Positions 28,916 through 40,287 of a stretch of DNA of 64,000 nt are shown piece after piece. The stretch is taken from assembly GCF_000320405.1 (NCBI RefSeq), contig NZ_KB291655.1, positions 37,266 through 101,265 of the forward strand. Direction: 5' to 3'. The position numbers were made by a program, and so were the translations under genes. The notes beneath the pieces were generated by a model, which saw nothing but the letters and a program-made list of their open reading frames with translations, had not been told where the DNA came from and did no database searches. The DNA is from Clostridium celatum DSM 1785. GTDB taxonomy: Bacteria; Bacillota; Clostridia; Clostridiales; Clostridiaceae. The stretch's first letter is position 1. Every line of letters begins with the position of its first letter.

Positions 28916-29860
28916 TTATCTTCTTATAGATTGTGCCATTCTTCTATAAGTATGTCTTACACCTCTTATAGTTACAGATAATTTCATTATATTTTCAGGT
29001 AATGCCATTCCAAAAGTTCCACAATCACCAATATGTTGAATATCAGCTCCTGCCATTTTAGACATTAAAGCTATTTTTTCTATAACAGCTTCACTTGCAC
29101 CTTCTTGTGAAGTACCTATAGTAGTCATTGCTAATGCACCTGCTTCATGAATTGCATCTACCATTTTTTTAGCTAAATCTTCAGTAAATCCTGGCACTGT
29201 TCCTGGCGCTGGGAATAAAACTACATCTGCTCCACATTCTACAAAGCTTTTTACAACCTTTTCATCATAAATATTTCCACTACCTGCCCCATGCATTTTT
29301 CCTGCAATAATTAAAGTACTATCTCCTAAAACTTCTTTTGCTAGCTTAATTCCTTCACAAATAGTTTCTTCTGTAATTCCTGTACTTGGATTTCCTGTAA
29401 TTACTATATGATTAAATCCATATTCTTTTACCTTTTCTAAGTTTGCTCTATTTAATCTATATCCTGTCTCATATGTGCTTCCCTCTGGTACTGGCTCCAT
29501 ATTAACACCAATTAATCTACCAACTAAACTTCTTATATTTCTTATATAATTTTTATCATTTATATTATTCTTTATTTCTTCAGTTATAATATTATATGCT
29601 TTCTCTATACCATCTGATAAATTAGCATTTCCAAATCCAAAAACATATGGTTTTTCAAAATTAAAAGTATTAAGAGTAATCATATCTGCTCCGAAACTTG
29701 CTGCAAGCTCTGGGTTAGATACTTCTCTAATATAAGGTGTATAGCTTATTATTGTCTCTGACATTACTGTTCTACCTTCTGAATTCTTAATAATATCTTT
29801 TAATTCCTCTTTATTAAGAGATTCTATATCTCCATTAGTTAATTCAAATATTCTCTTCAT
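28916..29860 (-). CDS. DUF7916-type TIM-barrel-like protein
   Basis: The start is ATG 29860 (MKRIFELTNGDIESLNKEEL), with GAGG eight bases upstream. The 314-residue protein has the alternating pattern of a TIM barrel, with phosphate-binding-like loops (IAGKMHGAGSGNIYDEKV, VVLFPAPGTVPGF, TTIGTSQEGAS) and HIGDCGTFGMALPENIM near the end. I recognise it as the family now called DUF7916, which is often found near sugar PTS genes and has been mislabelled as a phosphonomutase or haloacid dehalogenase. The reaction is unknown. Here it stands alone behind a good promoter. Confidence 0.75.
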   Translation of the reverse strand: MKRIFELTNGDIESLNKEELKDIIKNSEGRTVMSETIISYTPYIREVSNPELAASFGADMITLNTFNFEKPYVFGFGNANLSDGIEKAYNIITEEIKNNINDKNYIRNIRSLVGRLIGVNMEPVPEGSTYETGYRLNRANLEKVKEYGFNHIVITGNPSTGITEETICEGIKLAKEVLGDSTLIIAGKMHGAGSGNIYDEKVVKSFVECGADVVLFPAPGTVPGFTEDLAKKMVDAIHEAGALAMTTIGTSQEGASEAVIEKIALMSKMAGADIQHIGDCGTFGMALPENIMKLSVTIRGVRHTYRRMAQSIRR

Positions 29861-30007
29861 TGTTATACCTCTTCCCTCTTTTATTTTCACATAAGTAATT
29901 AATACATATCCAAATAAACATTTACATAAATTAAAAAATAAATTAAATTTTTAATTACTTGAAAGCAAATTTATTTTTAAAGGATTACATATTAAAATTA
30001 CATGTCC

Positions 30008-30036
30008 ATTATACAAGCTTATAATTAATTTGTCAT
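30008..30036 (-). promoter_or_regulatory. Promoter for the DUF7916-type gene
   Basis: On the minus strand, ATGACA (30031-30036) and TATAAT (30008-30013) are separated by 17 bases, close to the sigma-A consensus. The resulting leader is about 140 bases long. Confidence 0.65.
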
Positions 30037-30256
30037 TACCTAAAAAGTTAATAAATAAAAATCTTTATCAAACTATGTATTCTAGTACACATTGATTTAA
30101 TAGCTCATTACTTTCCTGCTATAAAACAAACTTTACTACCAATATATTGGGGCAATAATATTAAATTATTATATAAAGTCAGTAAATTTACAGCAAATTA
30201 ATAGTTCAAAAGTAAAAGATGCAAAAATAATTGAAGCTGGCAACAATATAATGCGA

Positions 30257-30302
30257 ACAAAAAAGTATGAGCATATTAATAAGCATACTCATACTTTTTT
30301 GT
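30257..30302 (-). terminator. Terminator of mntP
   Basis: ACAAAAAAGTATGAG pairs with CTCATACTTTTTTGT around a partly paired loop, about 45 bases past the stop at 30345, with long A/T arms. Confidence 0.8.
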
Positions 30303-30344
30303 CATTAAAATTGTTTCTAATATCTATATTAAAACCTAACCTAA

Positions 30345-30992
30345 TTAAAATATGCTATGAATTATATTTGTAATAAATCCCGTATGTTCATTAAATATAT
30401 TTATACCAATAAGAATAAGTATTACTCCACCAACAAGCTCTGCATAATCTTTGAATAACCCACCAATTTTCTTTCCTGCTATAACACCAATAAAACAGAC
30501 TACAAATGTTATAACACCAATAATAAGTGATGATGAAACTATATTAACATTTAAAAATGCAAAACTAATCCCCACAGCTAACGCATCAATACTAGTTGCT
30601 ATAGCTAAGCTTGTTAATTCCTTATTAGATAATGATTCATCTTTAGCATTATACTCCTTGTCTAATGTAGTACTTACTTCACTAACTGCCTCCTTATTAC
30701 TATCCTTTGCTTCTTTACGATTTTCATAGAATTCATGTATCATCTTTCCGCCTAGTATAGAAAGTAATATTAATGCAACCCAATGGTCTATGGACTTTAT
30801 ATATCCCTCAAAGCTTATTCCAAGTATCCACCCTATTAAAGGCATAGCTGCTTGGAATACTCCAAAGAAAAGAGCTATTTTTATAGCCATTTTTTTTGTT
30901 AAATTTTTAAGTGTCATTCCCTTTGTTACTGATACAGCAAAAGCATCCATAGCTAAAGCAAATCCAGTAAGTATAATTGTAATTAAATTCAT
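30345..30992 (-). CDS. mntP: Manganese efflux pump MntP
   Basis: A 215-residue membrane protein with six helices in two repeats. The first repeat begins TGFALAMDAFAVSVTKGM and the second TSLAIATSIDALAVGISFAF, each with the conserved intramembrane Asp (AMDAF, SIDAL) of the MntP/YebN family. A charged loop of about 45 residues separates the halves. It exports Mn2+ and protects against manganese overload. AAAGGGAG precedes the ATG. A yybP-ykoY manganese riboswitch with its terminator and a consensus promoter lies upstream, which agrees with the assigned substrate. Confidence 0.96.
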   Translation of the reverse strand: MNLITIILTGFALAMDAFAVSVTKGMTLKNLTKKMAIKIALFFGVFQAAMPLIGWILGISFEGYIKSIDHWVALILLSILGGKMIHEFYENRKEAKDSNKEAVSEVSTTLDKEYNAKDESLSNKELTSLAIATSIDALAVGISFAFLNVNIVSSSLIIGVITFVVCFIGVIAGKKIGGLFKDYAELVGGVILILIGINIFNEHTGFITNIIHSIF

Positions 30993-31036
30993 AAGTTTAC
31001 TCCCTTTCTTATAATTTATATTTATAAAAAACCTAC

Positions 31037-31079
31037 CCTGTAGATTATTGTTATTCTATATTATAAAAATTATCTACAG
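31037..31079 (-). other. Secondary hairpin in the mntP leader
   Basis: CTGTAGAT pairs with ATCTACAG around a 27-base AT loop, then GGTAGGTTTTTTA. It lies between the riboswitch terminator and the mntP start. It could be a weak second terminator or a regulator site; I cannot tell which. Confidence 0.4.
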
Positions 31080-31102
31080 TTTTAATTTTTTATTTTTAAA
31101 AA

Positions 31103-31156
31103 TAAAAAAATAACGAGATTCATGGATGCTAAAATAACATCCATGAGTCTCGTTAT
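31103..31156 (-). terminator. Riboswitch-controlled terminator of the mntP leader
   Basis: AACGAGACTCATGGATG pairs with CATCCATGAATCTCGTT (one G-U) and is followed by seven T residues on the minus strand. The 5' arm contains the 3' half of aptamer helix P1 (31143-31147), so the aptamer and the terminator are mutually exclusive. Confidence 0.9.
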
Positions 31157-31232
31157 TTAAGATTAAACCAGGTTGCCATATGCAAACCATTATGTTGGCC
31201 TAATCACACTTTCATGCTAACTACTCCCTCAC
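31143..31232 (-). ncRNA. yybP-ykoY manganese riboswitch
   Basis: Minus strand: P1 is GTGAG (31228-31232) with CTCAT (31143-31147). GGAGTAG follows the 5' strand and ACGAGAC precedes the 3' strand, both class signatures. A small hairpin GCAT-GAAA-GTGT and a long arm GATTAGGCCA with TGGTTTAATC fit the expected helices, although the usual P4 hairpin is reduced or absent. It lies between a consensus promoter and mntP, and P1 competes with the terminator. This is the ON-switch logic known for the class: Mn2+ stabilises P1 and lets transcription into mntP. Confidence 0.85.
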
Positions 31233-31244
31233 AGGAACTAATAT

Positions 31245-31274
31245 AGTATAATACTTTATATAATAATTTGTCAA
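31245..31274 (-). promoter_or_regulatory. Sigma-A promoter of mntP
   Basis: TTGACA (31269-31274) and TATACT (31245-31250) are separated by 18 bases on the minus strand. Transcription would start about 8-10 bases before the riboswitch. Confidence 0.8.
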
Positions 31275-31291
31275 TTTAATATATAAATAAA

Positions 31292-32683
31292 TTATCTACC
31301 TCTTGTAGTTTTTCTTTTTAAATACATTCCATCTCCTTTTTCCCCAATAAATTTATTATCTCGAACAATAATCTTTCCTCTTAATATTGTCATTATAGGA
31401 TAGCCTTTCACCTTTATCCCTTCATATGCACTATAATCAACATTTGAATGCAAATCTTTACTACTTAAGATAACTTCCTTATTAGGATCTATGATAACTA
31501 TATCAGCATCTGAACCAATTGCAATTGTTCCTTTTTTAGGATATATTCCAAAAATTTTAGCTGGATTAGTTGAACATACTTCAACAAACTTATTAATATT
31601 TATTTTTCCATTCATTACGCCCTCTGAAAAAATTAAAGGTATTCTTTCTTCAACACCTGGCGCTCCATTAGGACATTTTATAAAGTTATCTTTTCCTAAC
31701 TTTTTATCATTATTAAAAGAAAATGGACAATGATCTGTTCCTATAGTTTGAATATATCCATCCCTAATTCCCTTCCATAAAGCAATACCATTGTACTTTT
31801 CTCTAAGCGGTGGACTCATTATATATTTTAATCCTTCTTTATTAGGTAATTTATATTTACTTTCATCTAAAATTAAATATTGTGGGCATGTTTCTACATA
31901 TAACTCTTGACCATTTTCTCTAGCCATTTTTATATAATCTAATGCTATTTTTGTAGATAAGTGTACAATATATAAATCTTTATAATTAGCTATTTTAGCT
32001 ATATTTATCATTCTATTTACAGCTTCACCTTCAGTTTCTTCTGGCCTACTTAAACTATGAAATATTGGTGACTTTAATCCATTCTCTTCATAATATTTGC
32101 GCAAATATTGAATTACTCCATGATTTTCACAATGAATCGCTGTAATCCCATTAACTTCTTTTAGCTTTTTAAATATTTTAATAATATCTTCATCTTCGAT
32201 TTTATAATCATAAGTTAAATAAGCTTTAAAACTATTTATTCCATCCTCTTCAACTATTTCTTCTATTTCATTTAAAATATCATTATCTACATGTTGAATG
32301 ACACCATGGAATCCATAGTCAATAACAGCATTATTGTCTGCATAGCTATGATATTTGTTAATTTGATATCTTAACTCACATCCTTGTGGTCCAAATCCTA
32401 TATGATCAATTATAGTGGTTGTCCCACCACATGCTGCAGCAATAGTTCCTGTATAAAAATCATCATTTACTACTAAATTGCCTACATGTAAATTAAAATG
32501 AGTATGTACATCTACTCCTACTGGAATTACATACTTACCACTAGCATCTATAATTTCAGTTTTATTTTTATTATAATTTAAATTTTCTCCAATCTCTTTT
32601 ACAATTCCATCTTCTATATAAATGTCGCCTTTAAAAGTATCACTTGAAGTCACTATAATCCCATTTTTAATTAATAATGACAT
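31292..32683 (-). CDS. Dihydropyrimidinase / D-hydantoinase
   Basis: A 463-residue cyclic amidohydrolase of normal length. Metal ligands appear in order: PVGVDVHTHFNL near residue 56, the carbamylated Lys in NSFKAYLTYDY near residue 150, His in AIHCENHG, His in LYIVHLSTK and Asp in TIGTDHCPFSF. It opens the ring of dihydropyrimidines or 5-substituted hydantoins. No other pyrimidine-degradation gene is nearby, so the physiological substrate is uncertain; a role in purine-like ring degradation is also possible. TATAGGGGGC precedes the ATG. Confidence 0.9.
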   Translation of the reverse strand: MSLLIKNGIIVTSSDTFKGDIYIEDGIVKEIGENLNYNKNKTEIIDASGKYVIPVGVDVHTHFNLHVGNLVVNDDFYTGTIAAACGGTTTIIDHIGFGPQGCELRYQINKYHSYADNNAVIDYGFHGVIQHVDNDILNEIEEIVEEDGINSFKAYLTYDYKIEDEDIIKIFKKLKEVNGITAIHCENHGVIQYLRKYYEENGLKSPIFHSLSRPEETEGEAVNRMINIAKIANYKDLYIVHLSTKIALDYIKMARENGQELYVETCPQYLILDESKYKLPNKEGLKYIMSPPLREKYNGIALWKGIRDGYIQTIGTDHCPFSFNNDKKLGKDNFIKCPNGAPGVEERIPLIFSEGVMNGKININKFVEVCSTNPAKIFGIYPKKGTIAIGSDADIVIIDPNKEVILSSKDLHSNVDYSAYEGIKVKGYPIMTILRGKIIVRDNKFIGEKGDGMYLKRKTTRGR

Positions 32684-32800
32684 AACCGCCCCCTATATAA
32701 TCACTTATACCAAATTCACTTTATATACTACTTCCTATATATTATATTTCCTAATTTATAAATTTATTTCTTTCATTATTACATTGATAAAAAATTAAAA

Positions 32801-32837
32801 AGTTAGTAATTAACATATTTAATGGTTAACTACTAAC
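32801..32837 (-). terminator. Terminator of lacZ
   Basis: GTTAGTAGTTAAC pairs with GTTAATTACTAAC (minus strand; one G-U) around a ten-base loop, then CTTTTTAATTTTTT. It lies ten bases after the stop. Confidence 0.85.
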
Positions 32838-32846
32838 TAATAACTA

Positions 32847-35897
<3,051 letters not shown>

Positions 35898-35905
35898 CTA
35901 TTACT

Positions 35906-35942
35906 TTAAATAACTTAATTAAGTTATTTAATTTAAATTATA
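35906..35942 (-). promoter_or_regulatory. lacZ -10 element and palindromic operator
   Basis: A perfect 26-bp dyad (35906-35931, half-site AATAACTTAATT) starts six bases downstream of a TATAAT at 35937-35942 and lies 26 bases before the lacZ start. It has no loop and no T-tract, so it looks like a repressor site rather than a terminator. No regulator gene adjoins it. Confidence 0.6.
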
Positions 35943-35995
35943 ACTCGTATTTTCACAATATAAAACTATATTTTTACAATTTTAAATAAACATAG

Positions 35996-36051
35996 AAAAA
36001 CTTAAACTCCTTAAATTAAGTTTTACCTAATTTAAGGAGTTTAAGTTTTTT
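35996..36051 (-). terminator. Terminator of the 73-aa protein gene
   Basis: AACTTAAACTCCTTAAATTA pairs with TAATTTAAGGAGTTTAAGTT (minus strand) and is followed by TTTCT. A very stable hairpin directly after the stop at 36059. Confidence 0.88.
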
Positions 36052-36058
36052 TCTATAT

Positions 36059-36280
36059 TTATTTTTCAGTTTCTTTATTTACTTCAAATACTTCTTCTTT
36101 ATCATCACTTTTTATATCTTCTAATTCATCTTTTACTGTTTCTTCCTCACCTGGCCCATAAGTATTTCCACTATTATTTCCACAATAAATTCCCTTTTTA
36201 ACTGGAGCTAATAAAAATCCTACTACAGCCCCTGCAAAGAAGCATGCTGCACCTAATAATACCTTTTCTTTATCATTCAT
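36059..36280 (-). CDS. Small membrane protein, YtxH-like (73 aa)
   Basis: MNDKEKVLLGAACFFAGAVV opens a single glycine/alanine-rich membrane helix ending in a PVKKG boundary, followed by a very acidic cytoplasmic tail (EEETVKDELEDIKSDDKEE). This layout is that of YtxH-like small proteins. Its own ribosome-binding site (GGAGATGAAA) and terminator make it a real gene. No function is known. Confidence 0.75.
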   Translation of the reverse strand: MNDKEKVLLGAACFFAGAVVGFLLAPVKKGIYCGNNSGNTYGPGEEETVKDELEDIKSDDKEEVFEVNKETEK

Positions 36281-36443
36281 AATTATTTCATCTCCTATTT
36301 TATCTACTTATACTATTATATTAATACCCCTGTATTTCTTTACTATTATTTTATTAATTTTTTATTAATCTAATATGTAAAATAATTTCTTTCTAATATA
36401 AATATCTGCGGAGATTTACTTATTTTATTAAGTTTTGCCTTAA

Positions 36444-36872
36444 TTATTTCTCATGTTGATCTGTAAAGTTTCCATTATTAATAGCTGTTCTTTCTGCTAC
36501 TAAATTAGATATTACTTCATTAATTGACCAATTAATTGATGTATCAGTAACTACTGCTTTAAGTACATTATTCATTCTAAGCCTTCTTAAATTTTCAATA
36601 AGTAGATTTATCTTTGCTTGTGATAAAGCATTAAATATAATTGCTTTCTCTCTTCTACCTTCTTCACACTCTGAATTTATATTATTTTCAAGTATATCTT
36701 TAATTATAGAGTCTCCATTCTTAGAATATAACACTATTTGATCTCTTATTCCTAATATAGAAGCACAATTTTTTACTGTTTTAAGTTCTTTACCACCTAA
36801 ATTACAAATTATTATGCAAGCTCTTCCTTCTTTTGTTGTATTATCTTTAATATCTAATCTATCAAATGACAT
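36444..36872 (-). CDS. DUF3783 family protein
   Basis: The start is ATG 36872 (MSFDRLDIKDNTTKEG) because GGAGG lies six bases upstream. The 142-residue protein ends with the DUF3783 pattern: KAIIFNALSQAKINLLIENL, then AVVTDTSINWSINEVISNLV. The function is unknown. It is transcribed away from the radical SAM operon and shares the intergenic region with it. Confidence 0.8.
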   Translation of the reverse strand: MSFDRLDIKDNTTKEGRACIIICNLGGKELKTVKNCASILGIRDQIVLYSKNGDSIIKDILENNINSECEEGRREKAIIFNALSQAKINLLIENLRRLRMNNVLKAVVTDTSINWSINEVISNLVAERTAINNGNFTDQHEK

Positions 36873-37067
36873 ATTTACCTCCATTTTTATCTATTAATAT
36901 TTATTATTTATTATCTATACTATCTCCTATTATAATAGATAGCAATTCATTAATTTTAATTATAGCATAATTTTTAATATTTAAATAATTATTATATGAT
37001 AATTATTATTAGTAATTTTATTTATACATTATTATCATAATTAGTAGTTTTATTACCAAACTTTTAT

Positions 37068-37102
37068 GAACACTTGTTCTTTTAATCATATTAAGTTATA
37101 AT
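37068..37102 (+). promoter_or_regulatory. LexA-box-overlapped promoter of the radical SAM operon
   Basis: GAACACTTGTTC (37068-37079) fits the Gram-positive LexA/DinR box (GAAC-RNRY-GTTC read on the reverse strand, GAACAAGTGTTC). Its right half supplies the -35 (TTGTTC, 37074-37079), spaced 17 bases from TATAAT at 37097-37102. The operon begins 38 bases further on. A repressor bound here would block RNA polymerase, which predicts SOS induction. Confidence 0.75.
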
Positions 37103-37140
37103 ATTTAAATATTATATTTTATAAAAAGCTGGTGATTTTT

Positions 37141-38493
37141 ATGGAAATTAGAGAAAAGTTAAGAATTTTAAGTGATGCTGCAAAGTACGATGTATCATGC
37201 TCATCTTCCGGTTCAAATAGAAATTCAAAAAAAGGTGATATAGGTTCTACTTCTATAAGTGGAATATGCCATACTTTCACACCTGATGGTAGATGTGTTT
37301 CTTTATTAAAAATACTTTTAACTAATTACTGTATCTATGATTGTGCATATTGTATAAATAGAACTTCAAATGATATAGAGCGTGCTACATTTACTGTAGA
37401 TGAGATTGTAAATCTTACTATTAATTTTTATAGACGTAATTATATAGAAGGATTATTTTTAAGCTCTGGAATAATTAAAAATGCTAACTTTACTATGGAG
37501 TTATTGACTGAAGTTGCCTCTAAACTTAGAAAAGATTATAACTTTAAAGGCTATATTCATTTAAAGGCAATTCCTGGTGCAGATGAGGACCTTATTAAAA
37601 AAGCTGGCTTATTAGTAGATAGAATGAGTGTAAATCTTGAGTTACCTTCATCAAAGTCTCTTAAACTCTTAGCACCTCAAAAAAATAAAGATGATATATT
37701 CAAACCCATGAGTTTAATAAAAGATAATATATCAATAAATAAATATGAACATAGTAGATATAAGAATTCCTCTTTATTTGTTCCTGGTGGTCAAAGTACG
37801 CAACTTATAGTTGGTGCTACTAAAGAAAGTGATTTAAACATACTTACTCTCTCTGAAAATCTTTATAACAGGTTTGATTTAAAAAGAGTATATTACTCTG
37901 CTTATATTCCAGTAAATAGTGGTAAAAATTTACCTGAACTAAAAAGTCCTCCAACACTTAGAGAACATAGATTATATCAAAGCGATTGGCTTTTACGTGT
38001 TTACGGATTTAAATCTAATGAATTACTTTCAGAAGAAAACCCAAATCTTAATATAAATTTTGATCCTAAAACTAATTGGGCTTTGAATAACATTTATTTA
38101 TTTCCTATTGAAATTAATAAAGCTCCTTATGAAATGCTTATCAGAGTTCCTGGAATAGGAATTAAAGGTGCTAGAAAAATAGTAAGCTCTCGCAGAATAA
38201 ACTCTCTAGATTTTTTAGACTTAAAAAAACTTGGTATAGTTATTAAGAGGGCTCAATATTTTATTACTTGTAAAGGAAAATACTTTGGTTCAATACCTTT
38301 AGATGATGAAAAAATTAAAAAAGCCTTATCACCTAAAGTAGATTTAAATATTATTGAAGATAATATAGAACAAATAAGTTTTTTTGATAATGACATAAGT
38401 AACTTTGTGCTATCTGATGGCTCTACATTAACTGGTGATAAAAAATTATTTCTATTAAATGATAAAATGACCTCCTACACCGGGGAAATATAA
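37141..38493 (+). CDS. Putative DNA modification/repair radical SAM protein
   Basis: The start is ATG 37141 (MEIREKLRILSDAAKYDVSC), with GGTGAT upstream. The 450-residue protein contains a CxxxCxxC-type cluster in LLTNYCIYDCAYCINRTSND and a radical SAM barrel with LFLSSGI, KAIPGAD and RMSVNLELPS. A C-terminal helix-hairpin-helix follows (MLIRVPGIGIKGARKIVSSR), suggesting DNA binding. This matches the TIGR03916 family, annotated as a putative DNA modification/repair radical SAM protein. The gene starts behind a LexA box and is followed 16 bases later by its usual partner. The chemistry it performs is not known. Confidence 0.9.
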   Translation: MEIREKLRILSDAAKYDVSCSSSGSNRNSKKGDIGSTSISGICHTFTPDGRCVSLLKILLTNYCIYDCAYCINRTSNDIERATFTVDEIVNLTINFYRRNYIEGLFLSSGIIKNANFTMELLTEVASKLRKDYNFKGYIHLKAIPGADEDLIKKAGLLVDRMSVNLELPSSKSLKLLAPQKNKDDIFKPMSLIKDNISINKYEHSRYKNSSLFVPGGQSTQLIVGATKESDLNILTLSENLYNRFDLKRVYYSAYIPVNSGKNLPELKSPPTLREHRLYQSDWLLRVYGFKSNELLSEENPNLNINFDPKTNWALNNIYLFPIEINKAPYEMLIRVPGIGIKGARKIVSSRRINSLDFLDLKKLGIVIKRAQYFITCKGKYFGSIPLDDEKIKKALSPKVDLNIIEDNIEQISFFDNDISNFVLSDGSTLTGDKKLFLLNDKMTSYTGEI

Positions 38494-38509
38494 AAGGGTG
38501 GTGTTTATT

Positions 38510-39247
38510 TTGATTGATTATGTATATGATGGTACTTTTGAAGGATTACTTACAGCTATATTTTACGCGTATTCTTCTAAAGTTTCATGTAATATAGTTT
38601 CTTATAAGAACTATACTCCCTCTTTACTCACTGAAGTAAATGAAATAAATACTGATAAAAATCTCTTTAATAGGGTTTATAATAGCATATTAAAAAGGCT
38701 TGACTATGTTGTTCTAAAAAATATTTATTACTTATATCTTAGTGAAATTAAAAATTCTGAAAATATCATTCTATCTTATTTAAATCTTTGTTATAAATAT
38801 GGAACAACTATAAATTTAGCTAAAAATAATGATACTATTATTTTAATAGATAAATATTATCGTAAAGTTTCATTAGAAGCTCATAAATTTACTGGATTTG
38901 TTCGATTTAAAGAAATTGCTCCACTAAGCTTTTACGCTTCCATTGAGCCTGATTATAATATACTCCCAATAATATCAAATCACTTTGTTAAAAGATTTTC
39001 TGATCAAAATTTTATTATTCATGACTTAAAAAGAGAAAGTGCTATTATATATAATAAAGAAACTTTTATCATAGCTAATTTAAGTAAAAAAGAAGCTTTA
39101 AATTTTAATAAAAATAATAGTGATTCATTCTTTGAAGAACTTTGGAAAACCTTTTATAAATCAGTAAATATTGAAGAAAGAAAAAATCTTAAGTTACGTA
39201 ATCAATATATGCCAAAAAAATACTGGAAACATCTTACTGAAATTTAA
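38510..39247 (+). CDS. Probable DNA metabolism protein (TIGR03915/DUF4130 family)
   Basis: The start is TTG 38510 (MIDYVYDGTFEGLLTAIFYA): the GGGTGGTG before it serves as ribosome-binding site, so the GTG at 38498 is not used. The 245-residue protein has the family opening YDGTFEGLLTAIF and the DUF4130 block ALEAHKFTGFVRF-like, here SLEAHKFTGFVRFKEIAPLS. It ends RNQYMPKKYWKHLTEI, as the family does. In other bacteria it pairs with, or is fused next to, the radical SAM protein or a UdgX-like uracil-DNA glycosylase, hence a repair role is inferred. No activity is proven to my knowledge. Confidence 0.88.
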   Translation: MIDYVYDGTFEGLLTAIFYAYSSKVSCNIVSYKNYTPSLLTEVNEINTDKNLFNRVYNSILKRLDYVVLKNIYYLYLSEIKNSENIILSYLNLCYKYGTTINLAKNNDTIILIDKYYRKVSLEAHKFTGFVRFKEIAPLSFYASIEPDYNILPIISNHFVKRFSDQNFIIHDLKRESAIIYNKETFIIANLSKKEALNFNKNNSDSFFEELWKTFYKSVNIEERKNLKLRNQYMPKKYWKHLTEI

Positions 39248-39250
39248 ATA

Positions 39251-39302
39251 TAAAAGAGGCTATAAAAAATCTGTTTTTACAAATTTTTTATAGCCTCTTT
39301 TA
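39251..39302. terminator. Bidirectional terminator after the repair-like operon
   Basis: TAAAAGAGGCTATAAAAAAT pairs with ATTTTTTATAGCCTCTTTTA between convergent genes, with A and T tracts on both sides. Confidence 0.88.
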
Positions 39303-39339
39303 ATTACTTTAAAATCGTAAACTTCTATATCTTCTTCAT

Positions 39340-40287
39340 TTATTTTTTTCTTTCATATGCTATTTTTCTTATAGTTTCTTTCCACCGTCTATATTCATAA
39401 AATGCATCATTTTCAGCTTTCCCTCTTACCCATGTTAATAATTCTTTTGGTACTTTTCTCTTTATATTTCCTACAGATTTTTCTGTATCTCCTAATAAAA
39501 CTCTTCCTAAATATCTAATAGATTTTAAATCGAAATTTATTTCCTTTTTATTCAATGCATCTATACTAAATTTCTCGCCTTTCTTAGTTGAATACCACCA
39601 TCCCCCTAATAATGCTCCACCTTTATTTTTAGTTGAAACAAAATAACTATCTATTGTAATTCCATTATGACTTATTCCATTAAACTCCATAAAACAACAT
39701 AAATTATATAAATCACTTAATATAGTTATTATTGAAATTACCGACAACTGATTATTATAATTCCTTAGTGCCTCTCTTAATGAGATTAATTCTACATCCT
39801 TCTTAAATACAACTGCAGTCTTTCCATTTGTAGATTTAAATTTAAATTCATTTATAGGTAAACATTTCTCAAATTCTTTTCTCATGTAATCATTAGTAAA
39901 TTTTAAGCTATTAATTTTATCTAAAGCATTGTTAACTAATTTATCGTACTTTTCATTTATTAAATATAATACCGAATTATCACCTATATACATTTCCCCA
40001 AGTTTAAAGGCTTTTTTACTTCTAAATGGTATTATATATTCCCTATTACCCTCATTTTTTACTTTTATGATTCCTTTTTCATGTCCTGTGCCATCATTAA
40101 GCTGTATTGGGGTTACTTTATATAAATTGTTTGTTTTTTTAGTTGCTTTAATAAAGTTTTCTTTATTATTTAGTTTTCGATTATATGTCTTAAGTAATTC
40201 TGCATACTGTTTCCTACTATATTCAACATTATCTTTAAATATTTCATTCTTATATTGCCTCTTTATTATTTCTTCTCCAGTAAACAT
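39340..40287 (-). CDS. Hypothetical protein, possible protein-kinase-like fold (315 aa)
   Basis: The N-terminal half is Lys/Asn-rich and includes YIGDNSVLYLINEKYDKLV, with strand-like segments. The C-terminal half has NLCCFMEFNGISHNGITIDS followed by YFVSTKNKGGALLGGWWYS, a pattern like the catalytic-loop region of kinase-like proteins seen in phages and mobile elements (H-N-G-I, then G-G-W-W). The usual HRD and DFG motifs are not intact. No function is assigned. It is divergent from a YopX-like gene that is also phage-flavoured. Confidence 0.55.
   Translation of the reverse strand: MFTGEEIIKRQYKNEIFKDNVEYSRKQYAELLKTYNRKLNNKENFIKATKKTNNLYKVTPIQLNDGTGHEKGIIKVKNEGNREYIIPFRSKKAFKLGEMYIGDNSVLYLINEKYDKLVNNALDKINSLKFTNDYMRKEFEKCLPINEFKFKSTNGKTAVVFKKDVELISLREALRNYNNQLSVISIITILSDLYNLCCFMEFNGISHNGITIDSYFVSTKNKGGALLGGWWYSTKKGEKFSIDALNKKEINFDLKSIRYLGRVLLGDTEKSVGNIKRKVPKELLTWVRGKAENDAFYEYRRWKETIRKIAYERKK

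Larger units (their letters stand above)
29861..30344. other. 484-base region without a gene
   Basis: It contains the promoter at 30008-30036 and the mntP terminator at 30257-30302. The remaining 220 bases (30037-30256) hold no ORF with a ribosome-binding site. Short plus-strand open patches near 30200-30250 could be decayed coding sequence, but I cannot identify a family. Confidence 0.5.

Noticed and set aside
31143..31232. THF riboswitch instead of manganese riboswitch
   Set aside because: GGAGTAG occurs in both, but the other THF core sequences are missing, while P1, ACGAGAC, the terminator overlap and the downstream mntP all fit yybP-ykoY.
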